Shown: positions 17,210 through 25,279 of the stretch, in pieces | Numbering within the stretch: position 1 is the first letter of the stretch | Layout: every line of letters begins with the position of its first letter | Source: DATAAP01 sp041690495 | GTDB lineage: Bacteria; Pseudomonadota; Alphaproteobacteria; CACIAM-22H2 | Direction: 5' to 3' | NCBI GenBank assembly: GCA_041690495.1 | Contig: JAWLHE010000014.1 | Coordinates: forward strand, 1 to 64,000 | DNA length: 64,000 nucleotides | The notes under the pieces: generated by a model | The model's input: only the letters and a program-made list of their open reading frames with translations | The model's database searches: none | Told to the model about the DNA's origin: nothing | Made by a program: the position numbers and the translations under genes

Positions 17210-18133
17210 TCAGAACACCTGGATGAGCGCGACGCCGGCCAGGAGGAGGCCGACGCCGACATAGCGCAGGCGCGATATCTCGCGCCGCGGCAGGCGGAAC
17301 CATCCGTATCTGTCGACGAAGAGCGATGCGATCTGCTGCCCCGCCACCGTAAGCCCGACCGCGGCGGCCGTGCCGATCGCCGGGATCGCCGTGAACACCG
17401 TTGTTACGTAGGTCGCGCCGCAGAGCGCGCCGAGCCAGCCCCACCATGGCATCGCGGCGAGGCCCGCGAGGCGCGGCTTCGGTATGTCGGACAGGGCGAT
17501 CGTCACGAGCAGCACGAGCGCCATTGCCAGGGTCGCCCCCGCGAAGCTGACTGCGCCGACTACGAACGGCGCGCCGATGTCGTCGCGCAACAGCCCGTTG
17601 ATCGCTCCCTGGACCGGAAGCACGGCGCCGGCCAGAAGCGCCAGGGCGATCCATCCGAGCTTCGATCGTGACAGCTCGTTGGTGGCGCTCTTCTGGCCGA
17701 GCACGATCGCGGCCGCGCCGATGAGCACGGCGAGGGTGCCTGCGATCGCCGCCGGTTCCGGCGGCTGATGCGGCACGCCCAGCGATCCGGTGGCGTCCAG
17801 ACCGAGCGACGCGAGCATCTGGCCGGCGATGAAGAGGCCGACCGTCACGACCGCGCCGAGGCGCGGAATCAGGATGATCGTCGAGGCGACGTAGATGGCC
17901 GTGGCGATCCCGCCGGTCGTATGCCACCACGGCACGCCGGGGAGATTGCCGAAGGCGACGCTGGTCCGGGTCGCCACGGCCACGGCGAGCAGCAAGGCGC
18001 CAGCGATCACCACCTGGATGGTCGTGGCCGCGAACGGGTTGCCGGTCGCCTTCGAGAGCTGCGTGTTGGCGCCCGCCTGTACCGCGAGCAGCCCGCCGGC
18101 GAGCAGCGACAGGGGCAGAAACAGGGCTTCCAT
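17210..18133 (-). CDS. DMT-superfamily transporter, tandem YdcZ/DUF606 repeats
   Basis: A 307-residue membrane protein of about ten helices built from two DUF606 (YdcZ) repeats. Each half has a corresponding segment: AVQAGANTQLSKATGNPFAA in the first and PVQGAINGLLRDDIGAPFVV in the second, then AIYVASTIILIPRLGAVV and ATYVTTVFTAIPAIGTAA. Single-domain YdcZ proteins are about 150 residues, so this is the fused form. I placed the start at MEALFLPLSLLAGG. Further upstream the frame lacks membrane character. It converges on the M20 gene with 22 bases between them. The substrate is unknown, and a link to sulfonate or sulfite transport is only positional. Confidence 0.85.
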   Translation of the reverse strand: MEALFLPLSLLAGGLLAVQAGANTQLSKATGNPFAATTIQVVIAGALLLAVAVATRTSVAFGNLPGVPWWHTTGGIATAIYVASTIILIPRLGAVVTVGLFIAGQMLASLGLDATGSLGVPHQPPEPAAIAGTLAVLIGAAAIVLGQKSATNELSRSKLGWIALALLAGAVLPVQGAINGLLRDDIGAPFVVGAVSFAGATLAMALVLLVTIALSDIPKPRLAGLAAMPWWGWLGALCGATYVTTVFTAIPAIGTAAAVGLTVAGQQIASLFVDRYGWFRLPRREISRLRYVGVGLLLAGVALIQVF

Positions 18134-18270
18134 GACTGGTCTCCATCCTTTGGCGAGCATCGGCGCGCGGCGGCGCTGGACGGCTCGTGGGATGGAGGTA
18201 GGGCTTGCCGGCGAGATCTGCGATCTGCGTTCTCGCCAACAAGGACTGCGCGGATGCACACCCCGCGGGT

Positions 18271-19185
18271 TCAGCTCTTGCGCCTGGGTGGACGAGCATT
18301 GGCGCCCTCGAGCAGCGGACGCCGCCTGGCGAAAGCGGCCGCGACGTGCTCGGTGAACGCCCGGACCCTGGCGGTCCGCCGCAGGTCCTCGTGGGTAAGG
18401 ACCCATAGCGCGGTTTCCATCTCGGCGATGGGCGGATGCACGCAGACGAGTCCGGGCGAAGTGTCTCCCAGATAACAGGGCAGGGCCGCCAGCCCGAGAC
18501 CGGCTTCCGCTGCCTGGCGCAGCGCGACGAAGGAATCCGCGCGAAGCACAATCTCGCTTTCCGGAAGCGTCGCGCGCATCCAGCGTGCCGCCGACGTTCC
18601 GGCGAGACTGTCGTCCGGCGCGAGCCACCGCTCCCGCGCAAGGTCGATCCTGCGGCCCCTGGCCGCGTAGCCGTGGCCCGCATAGACCGCGAAGGCGACC
18701 TTTGCGACACGCCGGCCCACGAGCGCCTCCGGCGGTTCCTTTGCGGGCCGGATCGCCACATCCGCGTCGCGCTTGCCGAGATTGAACATCTGGTTGGCCA
18801 CGGCGACCTCGAGCTGAATGCCGGCATGGGCCGACCGGAACTCGGCCAGGATCTCCGGGAGAAGCGACGCCATCAGCGTGTCGGTCGTGGTGACGCGGAG
18901 GGTGCCGGTGAGCCGCAGGTCCCGGCCGGCGAGCTTTCGCTCGAGCGCTGTCACCGTGTCCTCGATGCCACGGGCGGCCGCGATCAGCTCCTCGCCGCCG
19001 GCGGTCAGGACGTAGCCGGTCGGCAGGCGCTCGAACAGTCGCAGGCCGAGACGGTTTTCAAAAGTCGCAAGCCGTCGCAGCACCGTGGTGTGGTTGACCC
19101 CCAGTGTGCGAGCCGCGCCCGCCAGCGATCCGGTGTTCGCCACCGCCAGCACGTAGCGAAGGTCGTCCCACTCGAACCCGGCCAT
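18271..19185 (-). CDS. LysR-family transcriptional regulator
   Basis: A 304-residue LTTR. The N-terminal HTH is in FEWDDLRYVLAVANTGSL to RRLATFENRLGLRLFERL (residues 1-65) and the effector-binding domain follows from about 90. It most resembles LTTRs whose name-giving motif is VNHTTVLRRL. I took the ATG giving MAGFEWDD as start, because the HTH begins there and the upstream extension is low-complexity. It is 137 bases upstream of the DMT transporter in the same direction, so it may control it. The second LysR is divergent across a 394-base intergenic region. Confidence 0.9.
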   Translation of the reverse strand: MAGFEWDDLRYVLAVANTGSLAGAARTLGVNHTTVLRRLATFENRLGLRLFERLPTGYVLTAGGEELIAAARGIEDTVTALERKLAGRDLRLTGTLRVTTTDTLMASLLPEILAEFRSAHAGIQLEVAVANQMFNLGKRDADVAIRPAKEPPEALVGRRVAKVAFAVYAGHGYAARGRRIDLARERWLAPDDSLAGTSAARWMRATLPESEIVLRADSFVALRQAAEAGLGLAALPCYLGDTSPGLVCVHPPIAEMETALWVLTHEDLRRTARVRAFTEHVAAAFARRRPLLEGANARPPRRKS

Positions 19186-19579
19186 GTCATCGCGGTCCGT
19201 GCATTGCGGCCGGAACGGTAGCAAGGCGGAGGCGTGCGCGGCATGCGAAATCGAATTCCCGGCGGGACGCTTGAAGAGTGGGATATAAGCCATTCAACAG
19301 AAACCCGGATTCGGAACGGAGGGTGTCCAGAACTATCCCGAGCCGACGGGTTCCGGGGGGACGCTGTTTCACCTGTTTCAGGTGTTTCTGCACTTCAGCG
19401 CTTCAGGCGAATCTGCAGTTGCTGCCGGGCGTTCAACAAAAACGCCCGTCGATGAGGGTCCCGGCGGGCGCGATGGTCCGGGCAGGATGCTACATCGTTC
19501 GTTCCGCCGGTCAAGGACACGACTGCCCGGCGGCCCGTAGACCCGCTAGTATGGCGGCCAAGCGGCCGGGAGCGGATGG
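19186..19579. other. Intergenic region between two divergent lysR genes
   Basis: This 394-base stretch has no credible gene; short open frames lack codon bias and ribosome sites. It holds a perfect palindrome CACCTGTTTCAGGTG (19370-19384) and an 8-bp stem CGGGCGTT/AACGCCCG (19426-19448, 7-base loop). Neither has a T-run in either direction, so operator or RNA structure is likelier than a terminator. Confidence 0.55.
19370..19384. promoter_or_regulatory. Perfect 15-bp palindrome, candidate operator
   Basis: CACCTG and CAGGTG arms flank TTT. The site lies 185 bases upstream of one lysR start and about 195 bases upstream of the other, so it could serve either divergent regulator. The motif is not a T-N11-A LysR box of the usual kind. 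Confidence 0.35.
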
Positions 19580-20467
19580 ATGGACGCGGGCGATCTCAGA
19601 GTGTTCGAGGCGGTGGCGCGGCTCGGCGGCATGAGCCGGGCGGCGGCGGAGCTGCACACCGTGCAATCGAATGTCACCGCCCGGATCCGCCAGCTCGAAG
19701 CGGAACTCGGCACGGCTCTGTTCCACCGCCACAAGAGCGGCGTCACCCTGACCGACGCCGGACGGCGCCTGCTGCCCTATACCGGTCGCGTGCGCCAGGC
19801 GCTCGATGACGCGCGGCGCGCGGTGGCGGACACCGGCGAGCCGGCCGGCGCGCTGACCGTCGGCTCGCTCGAGACGACCGCGGCGCTGCGTCTGTCGCCG
19901 ATCCTCTCCGGCTATGTGGCCGCCCATCCCAAGGTCGACCTGGTGTTGCGGACCGGGACCACCTGCGAGTTGGTCGAGCGCGTGCTGAGCCGTGAGCTGG
20001 AGGGTGCCTTCGTCTGCGGTCCGGTCGACCATCCGGAGCTGGACTCCGAGGTCGTCTTCCGCGAACAGCTCGTGATCCTGACGGCGCCCGGAGTGGCCGA
20101 CTTCGATGCGCTGACCGATGCCAGGGAGCTGAAGATCGTCGTCCTGCGGGCCGGGTGCTCCTATCGCGAGCGGCTCGAAGCGCTTCTGGCCAGGCGCGGC
20201 GTGACCGGGCTGCGCCGGCTCGAGTTTGGCACGCTCGAGGCCATTGTCGGCTGCGTCGCCGCCGGACTCGGCCTTACCCTGCTGCCGAAGGCTCTGATCG
20301 GGCCCGTCTGGCGGGATGGCCGGGTGCGGTTGCATGAGCTGCCGCCGGCGGATGCGGAGGTCGAAACCCTGTTCATCCGCCGTCGCGACGCGTATCTGTC
20401 CAGTGCGCTGGCGGCTTTCCTGCGCGCTGCCCGTCCCGCCGCACTCCGTGCCGAAGCGGCGGAATAG
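19580..20467 (+). CDS. LysR-family transcriptional regulator, probable regulator of the downstream MFS transporter
   Basis: A 295-residue LTTR. The HTH is MDAGDLRVFEAVARLGGMSR to IRQLEAELGTALFHRH (residues 1-57). The effector domain starts at about 90 (GALTVGSLETTAALRLSPIL), with a ligand-pocket region typical of CbbR/CysB-like folds (GTLEAIVGCVAAGLGLTLLP). The start is supported by the HTH reaching the first residues. A perfect LysR box sits 5 bases beyond its stop and upstream of the MFS gene. That points to direct activation of the adjacent transporter/GST pair. Confidence 0.92.
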   Translation: MDAGDLRVFEAVARLGGMSRAAAELHTVQSNVTARIRQLEAELGTALFHRHKSGVTLTDAGRRLLPYTGRVRQALDDARRAVADTGEPAGALTVGSLETTAALRLSPILSGYVAAHPKVDLVLRTGTTCELVERVLSRELEGAFVCGPVDHPELDSEVVFREQLVILTAPGVADFDALTDARELKIVVLRAGCSYRERLEALLARRGVTGLRRLEFGTLEAIVGCVAAGLGLTLLPKALIGPVWRDGRVRLHELPPADAEVETLFIRRRDAYLSSALAAFLRAARPAALRAEAAE

Positions 20468-20471
20468 AGGC

Positions 20472-20486
20472 ATCTGAAAAACAGAT
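20472..20486. promoter_or_regulatory. LysR-type binding box upstream of the MFS gene
   Basis: ATCTGAAAAACAGAT is a perfect 15-bp palindrome that fits both the ATC-N9-GAT and T-N11-A descriptions of LTTR recognition sites. It lies between the lysR stop (20467) and the MFS gene start (from 20551), at about -65 to -80 relative to the coding start. That is the expected place for an activator site. Confidence 0.7.
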
Positions 20487-20550
20487 CACCTCGATCAGAT
20501 AAAAGCGTTTTCCGCGATTGCCCTGAGCCTCTAGCGTCTCCGGCCAGCGA

Positions 20551-21786
20551 TTGTGCGGAGGCGGAGTGCAGCAGATCCTGGCGAATTCCCATGCGGGCGA
20601 TGGTGTGAACGCGTGGCGCGCGACCCTGTCCGGCCTGAGCGCAAGCCTGGTTGGAATCGGCCTGTCGCGCTTCGCCTATACGCCGCTGATTCCGGCGCTG
20701 ATCGCAGCGGAGTGGTTCACGCCCGCGGAGTCCGCCTATCTCGGGGCCGCCAATCTTGCCGGGTACCTGGCCGGAGCGTTGCTGGGCCGGCCGATGGCGG
20801 CGCGTGCACCGGTCGTCGCCGTGCTGCGCATGATGATGGTGCTGGCGACGACGGCGTTCTTCGCCTGTGCATTCCCGCTGCCGTTTCTATGGTTCTTCGT
20901 CTGGCGTTTCGCGGCAGGCCTGTCCGGCGGCGCTCTGATGGTGCTGGCCGCTCCCACCGTGCTGCCGCATGTGTCGCCGTCGCGGCGCGGCCTCGCCGGC
21001 GGCATCATCTTCACCGGGGTCGGGCTGGGCATCGCCGCGTCGGGCACCCTCGTGCCGTTGCTGCTGCGTTTCGGTCTGTTCGAGACCTGGTGCGGCCTCG
21101 GCGCCATCTCGCTGGTGCTGACGGCCGCTTCGTGGGGCGGCTGGCCGCGTGCGCGCGCGCCCGGAAGCATCGATCCGAAGACGGTTCGCACCGCGCCGCC
21201 GCGTCCGCTGCTCAAGGCGCTCTACGTCGAGTACGCGCTCAATGCCGTCGGTCTGGTGCCGCACATGGTGTTCCAGGTCGACTTCATCGCCCGCGGCCTC
21301 GGCAAGGGGCTCGATGTCGGCGCACAGTACTGGATCGTGTTCGGCATCGGCGCCACAGCCGGCCCGCTGCTGGCGGGTTTCATTGCCGACCGGATCGGTT
21401 TCCGGCTTGCGCTGCGCGCCGCTTTCGTCGTGCAGGCGGCCGCGGTGGGTGTGCTCGTCGTGGCGACCGGACCATGGGCATTGACCGCTTCCAGCATCGT
21501 GATCGGCGCGACAGTGCCCGGCGTCGTCCCGCTGGCGCTCGGCCGCGTCCACGAGATCGTTCAGGATCCGAAGGCTCGCGGAGCCGCCTGGAGCCTGTGC
21601 ACGACGGCGTTTGCCGTCGGGCAGGCCGCGGCTGCCTACGGCTTCGCCTACGTCTTCGAACGCACCGACGGCGCCTATCCGGTGCTGTTCGCACTCGCGG
21701 CGGGGGCGCTGATGCTGGCGCTGATCATCGACGTCGCCGCGGCCGCGGCGGGTCGCGGCGCGGAAGGAACCACGAGGCATGAGTGA
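20551..21786 (+). CDS. MFS transporter, YbfB/YjiJ type
   Basis: A protein of about 406-411 residues with 12 predicted membrane helices, in the YbfB/YjiJ group of the major facilitator superfamily. Typical segments are ASLVGIGLSRFAYTPLIPAL in helix 1, AANLAGYLAGALLGRPMAAR, FAAGLSGGALMVLAAPTVLP and FGIGATAGPLLAGFIADRIG. The start is uncertain: TTG at 20551 or GTG at 20566, the latter with GGAGG just upstream. The stop overlaps the GST start. The exported or imported compound is unknown. The LysR box upstream suggests it is inducible. Confidence 0.85.
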   Translation: MCGGGVQQILANSHAGDGVNAWRATLSGLSASLVGIGLSRFAYTPLIPALIAAEWFTPAESAYLGAANLAGYLAGALLGRPMAARAPVVAVLRMMMVLATTAFFACAFPLPFLWFFVWRFAAGLSGGALMVLAAPTVLPHVSPSRRGLAGGIIFTGVGLGIAASGTLVPLLLRFGLFETWCGLGAISLVLTAASWGGWPRARAPGSIDPKTVRTAPPRPLLKALYVEYALNAVGLVPHMVFQVDFIARGLGKGLDVGAQYWIVFGIGATAGPLLAGFIADRIGFRLALRAAFVVQAAAVGVLVVATGPWALTASSIVIGATVPGVVPLALGRVHEIVQDPKARGAAWSLCTTAFAVGQAAAAYGFAYVFERTDGAYPVLFALAAGALMLALIIDVAAAAAGRGAEGTTRHE

Positions 21787-22372
21787 GGAACGAAGTATGA
21801 AGCTCTACTACAACCCGCCGTCGCCCTATGCCCGCAAGGTTCTGGTCGCGGCACATGAGAAGCATCTGGTGGAGCGGATCGAGTTGCTGCCGGTCGATCC
21901 CTGGAAGGATCCGCCGGCGCTGCTCGCGGCGACGCCGGTCGGCAAGGTGCCGGCGCTCGTGACAGGCGACGGAACGTTGCTGGTCGAGAGCACGACGATT
22001 GCCGAGTATCTCGACCAGGTCGGCGAGGGGCCGCGGCTGATCGCGGGCGACCGCACGGGCGTGATGGCGCGAACCGCGCTGGCGCAGGGCCTCATAGACG
22101 CATCGTTCGGGATCGTCATCGAGCGCCGCCGCCCGCAGGAGCGGCAATGGGACGCATGGATCGACCGCCAGCACCGCACCGTCGAACGCATCCTGCCGCG
22201 GCTGGCGCCAAGCGGGAACGGCTTCGACCTTGGCGACATCAGCCTGGCCTGCGGCCTCGCCTATCTCGACTTCCGTCTGCCGGAGCTCGCGTGGCGCGGC
22301 GTGCATTCCGCGCTCGCCGACTGGCTCGACCGGGTCAGCCATCGCCCATCGATGCGCGCAACGAAGGTGTAG
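21779..22372 (+). CDS. Glutathione S-transferase family protein
   Basis: A 197-residue (191 if started at the second ATG, 21797) cytosolic GST. The thioredoxin-like N-terminal domain contains MKLYYNPPSPYARKVLVAAH with the Ser-Pro-Tyr active-site region, then TPVGKVPALVTGDGTLLVES with the cis-Pro and Ser that bind glutathione. A helical C-terminal domain follows from about 90. Its start lies inside the MFS gene end (8-base overlap), so the two are one operon. The substrate is not predictable. Confidence 0.9.
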   Translation: MSEERSMKLYYNPPSPYARKVLVAAHEKHLVERIELLPVDPWKDPPALLAATPVGKVPALVTGDGTLLVESTTIAEYLDQVGEGPRLIAGDRTGVMARTALAQGLIDASFGIVIERRRPQERQWDAWIDRQHRTVERILPRLAPSGNGFDLGDISLACGLAYLDFRLPELAWRGVHSALADWLDRVSHRPSMRATKV

Positions 22373-22427
22373 GCGGCACGCATGCGGGTGAAGCGTTCAC
22401 GGTTGGCCCGCGATCCAGGATTGGCCT

Positions 22428-23249
22428 CTACACGTTCTCTCCGTGGCGCTCTTCCGTCTTCACCGCGTTCCACAGCGCGTCCATCTCCTCGAGCGTCGAC
22501 TGCTCGGGGGACTTGCCGCGGGCAGCAAGGAGGGCCTCGACGCGGCGGAAGCGGCGCTCGAATTTCAGCGTGGCGCGGCGCAGCGCGGTCTCGGCGTCGG
22601 CGCCGGCCAGCCGGCCGACATTGACCACGGCGAAGAGCAGATCGCCGATCTCCTCGTCGATGCGCGCCTGCGGCGTGCCGGATGCGCCCAGCTCATGCCG
22701 CAGCTCGCGCACCTCCTCCTCGACCTTGTCGAGCGCCGGCGCCGCTTCGCCCCAGTCGAAGCCGACCCGCGAGGCGCGCTTCTGGACCTTCTGGGCGCGG
22801 GCGAGGGCGGGGAGGTTCACAGGCACGTCGTCGAGCACGCTCGCCGGCTTGTCTGCTGCCTTCGCCTTGCGCTCCGCGGCCTTGTGCGCCTCCCACGCCA
22901 CGGTTTGCGCGTCGGCATCGCGCACCTCGACGTCGCCGAAGACGTGCGGGTGGCGGCGCACCATCTTGTCCGAGAGCGCCGTGGCGACGGCGTCGAAGTC
23001 GAACAGCCCTTGTTCCTCAGCCATGCGCGCATGATAGACGACCTGGAACAGCAGATCGCCGAGTTCCTCCTTGAGCGCCGTCAAGTCGCCGCGCTCGATC
23101 GCGTCGGCAACTTCATAGGCTTCTTCGATGGTGTAGGGCGCGATGGTTGCAAAAGTCTGCTCTATGTCCCACGGACAACCGCCGTTGCGGTCGCGTAGAC
23201 GGGACATGATTCCCTTGAGGCGTTCGATCGGGGGCAGGGCGTGGGTCAT
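22428..23249 (-). CDS. mazG: Nucleoside triphosphate pyrophosphohydrolase MazG
   Basis: A 273-residue two-domain MazG that hydrolyses NTPs to NMPs and limits non-canonical nucleotides. Each half carries the ExxE-ExxD metal motif: EEAYEVADAIERGD with KEELGDLLFQVVYHAR, and VEEEVRELRHEL with DEEIGDLLFAVVNVGR. It starts MTHALPPIERLKGIMSRLRD, the usual MazG N-terminus, and CPWDIEQTFATIAPYT is diagnostic. The frame is open upstream, but that part lacks similarity. Confidence 0.95.
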   Translation of the reverse strand: MTHALPPIERLKGIMSRLRDRNGGCPWDIEQTFATIAPYTIEEAYEVADAIERGDLTALKEELGDLLFQVVYHARMAEEQGLFDFDAVATALSDKMVRRHPHVFGDVEVRDADAQTVAWEAHKAAERKAKAADKPASVLDDVPVNLPALARAQKVQKRASRVGFDWGEAAPALDKVEEEVRELRHELGASGTPQARIDEEIGDLLFAVVNVGRLAGADAETALRRATLKFERRFRRVEALLAARGKSPEQSTLEEMDALWNAVKTEERHGENV

Positions 23250-23326
23250 TGTCCGATCCTGACGGGCTTGAGTGCTCGCGCCACCATCTAACGCAAAGGG
23301 CGCCCGGGGAACAGCCCGGCCTCCGT

Positions 23327-23782
23327 TCAGCCCGGCGGCGAGAGATCCGCGAAAGGATTGCGGCACGGCCCGGAATAGGGGTCCCAGAACGCGACGTAGC
23401 GGATCGGATCGCTCGAGCGCCTGTCCGGCGCGAAGACGTCGGTAGAGCGGATGAACAGGTCGATCACCCGTTCCTCGATCCGGCGCAGGTATGCGGCATT
23501 GTTGACACAGGGCTCCGCGACATCGTCGAGTCCCGAAAGGTCGCAGGCATTCCCGATGGCGACGCCGTCGCCGCGTACCGCGTTGTGGCGCAGATAGTCG
23601 TCAATGAACTCTTCGACCGCACCGCTGGCGATCGTAACGCCGCGGAGGTGGTTCATGATGGCGGAGCGGATGAAGGCGCGCGCATCGGTCATCGCGTGCC
23701 ATAACGGAACAGCTCCTGCCGCCAGCAAGGCGGTCGCGCCGGTCGCCAGAAGCACGCGGCGGCGGGAGATCGCATCAGGCAT
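23327..23782 (-). CDS. Small Tat-type partner subunit of a GMC dehydrogenase (gamma-subunit-like)
   Basis: A 151-residue protein with a twin-arginine-like leader (SRRRVLLATGATALLAAGAV). The mature part contains several Cys residues and tryptophans (NACDLSGLDDVAEPC, FWDPYSGPC). It overlaps the GMC gene by 8 bases. Sorbitol and FAD-glucose dehydrogenases of proteobacteria have a small subunit of this kind that folds and carries the leaderless flavoprotein through the Tat pathway. Function is inferred from size, leader and position. Confidence 0.7.
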   Translation of the reverse strand: MPDAISRRRVLLATGATALLAAGAVPLWHAMTDARAFIRSAIMNHLRGVTIASGAVEEFIDDYLRHNAVRGDGVAIGNACDLSGLDDVAEPCVNNAAYLRRIEERVIDLFIRSTDVFAPDRRSSDPIRYVAFWDPYSGPCRNPFADLSPPG

Positions 23783-25205
23783 GGTCGGCCGCCCACAAGG
23801 AGAGCGCGCAGATCGTCAGGGTCGGATTGGCCGGGGCGCCGGTCGGAAAACAGCCGCTGCCGAGCACGAACAGGTTGCGGATGCTATGGTGGCGCAGATA
23901 GCGGTCGATGACGCTGTCCCGCGGGTCATTGCCCATCACGGTGGTGCCCTGGATGTGCGACTTCGTCGCTACCGAGTCCGCGGTGATCTCGATGCGCTCG
24001 ACGGGCAGGGGCGCCAGAATGCGATGGAGTGCCGCCTGTGCCGCCCGGGATCCGCGATGATAGTAGTCGCTGTAGCCGCGGAAGACGACCGTCGGCTTGT
24101 CGTCCTCCGGGGCGTGCGCGACATGGTTGCGCGCATCCGGCAGATCCTCGACCGTGGCGCTCAGTTCCATCACCTGTCTCCACCGGCCGAACTCGGGACG
24201 CAGCCGGGCGACGTTCGCATGCTCGATCATGCATGCCGCCTGTGTACGGCGATGCGCGCCGTCATAGAGTGCGTAGTTGACGGCCGACCTGTAGCTGCTG
24301 CCCTGAAAATTGTCGATCCCGTCGAGATAAACGCGCGCGCGAAAGCCGCCCTGCTCATGCAGATTGCGTCCGAGCAGCGGATGCTCGAACCCGGATCGAA
24401 GCATGAGCGCCGGATTGAAAATTCCATTGGCGCCAAGGAGAACCAGGCTTGCCTTTGCCTCTCGTTCGCGCCCGTCATGGCGGTACAGCACTGCCGAGGC
24501 GCGGCCGGCGGATGTCTCGATGCCGATCGCTTCGGCATCGCAAAGCAGGGTGATCCGTTCGTCCGAATACAGGTCGGCCATACCGTTGAGGATCGTGAAT
24601 TTCGCATCGACCGGGCAGATGTTGCAGACCCCGTTGGCGCAGCATGAGCCGCGCGTCGCCGTGGCTAGCCGCGCGCGCACGGTGGGCAGCGCGAAGATCC
24701 AGTCCGGCTGGGCGCGCTGCAGGATCAGGTCGGGCTGGTTCATCCGGTGCGGCGGCTGCGGGTAGGGGCCGCGCTTGGGATAGGGGTGCCGGCTTTCCGG
24801 TCCGGACACCGCCATGATCGCTTCGGCCGCCTCGTAATACGGCTCCAGATCGTCATAGCTGACCGGCCAGTCGCGACCGACGCCGTAGGTCGAAGCCATG
24901 CGGAAATCGGCCGGCAGCATGCGTGGCACGTGGCCGGTCCAGCAATTCGAGCCGCCGCCGAAGCCGATGTTGAACTGCCAGGTTTTGGGGACTGTTGCCT
25001 GGTAATGAAACGTCGTATCCGGATCGACCGGCGAGTACAGCCGGTGGCGGACCTGCCAGTCGTGGGGCACGAGCGGGCCGCGCTCCAGAACCAGCACCCG
25101 CACCCGCTCGCGGCCAGGCCGCCGGAGCAGCCCCCATAGAAAGAACGACGTCGCGAATCCGCTGCCGATCGCGACGACATCGAAAGATGATTGGTTGGCC
25201 GGCAT
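23775..25205 (-). CDS. GMC-family dehydrogenase, large subunit with Cys cluster
   Basis: A 476-residue flavoprotein without a signal peptide. The FAD motif is FDVVAIGSGFATSFFLWGLL, a GMC-like region is NIGFGGGSNCWTGHVPRM, and the C-terminal FVLGSGCFPTGAPANPTLTI holds the active-site region. A Cys-rich stretch, GSCCANGVCNICPVD at about residues 185-199, matches the position and spacing of the 3Fe-4S ligands in Burkholderia FAD-glucose dehydrogenase alpha subunit. With the small Tat-type subunit it would form a periplasmic dehydrogenase. No cytochrome c subunit gene is adjacent. The sugar or alcohol substrate is unknown. Confidence 0.85.
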   Translation of the reverse strand: MPANQSSFDVVAIGSGFATSFFLWGLLRRPGRERVRVLVLERGPLVPHDWQVRHRLYSPVDPDTTFHYQATVPKTWQFNIGFGGGSNCWTGHVPRMLPADFRMASTYGVGRDWPVSYDDLEPYYEAAEAIMAVSGPESRHPYPKRGPYPQPPHRMNQPDLILQRAQPDWIFALPTVRARLATATRGSCCANGVCNICPVDAKFTILNGMADLYSDERITLLCDAEAIGIETSAGRASAVLYRHDGREREAKASLVLLGANGIFNPALMLRSGFEHPLLGRNLHEQGGFRARVYLDGIDNFQGSSYRSAVNYALYDGAHRRTQAACMIEHANVARLRPEFGRWRQVMELSATVEDLPDARNHVAHAPEDDKPTVVFRGYSDYYHRGSRAAQAALHRILAPLPVERIEITADSVATKSHIQGTTVMGNDPRDSVIDRYLRHHSIRNLFVLGSGCFPTGAPANPTLTICALSLWAADHA

Positions 25206-25279
25206 ATCCCCCCGGCAGCGATGTTAGCCTAAACCGCGGTTGCGGTGCATCGCCATCCAAATGGGGGATTGCAGCGTGC

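Noticed and set aside
13027..17262. A 1411-codon open frame on the minus strand
   Set aside because: It lies opposite four well-identified plus-strand genes (SucD-like, GMC, reductase, M20). Long antisense frames arise from high third-position GC. Its translation has no recognisable domain.
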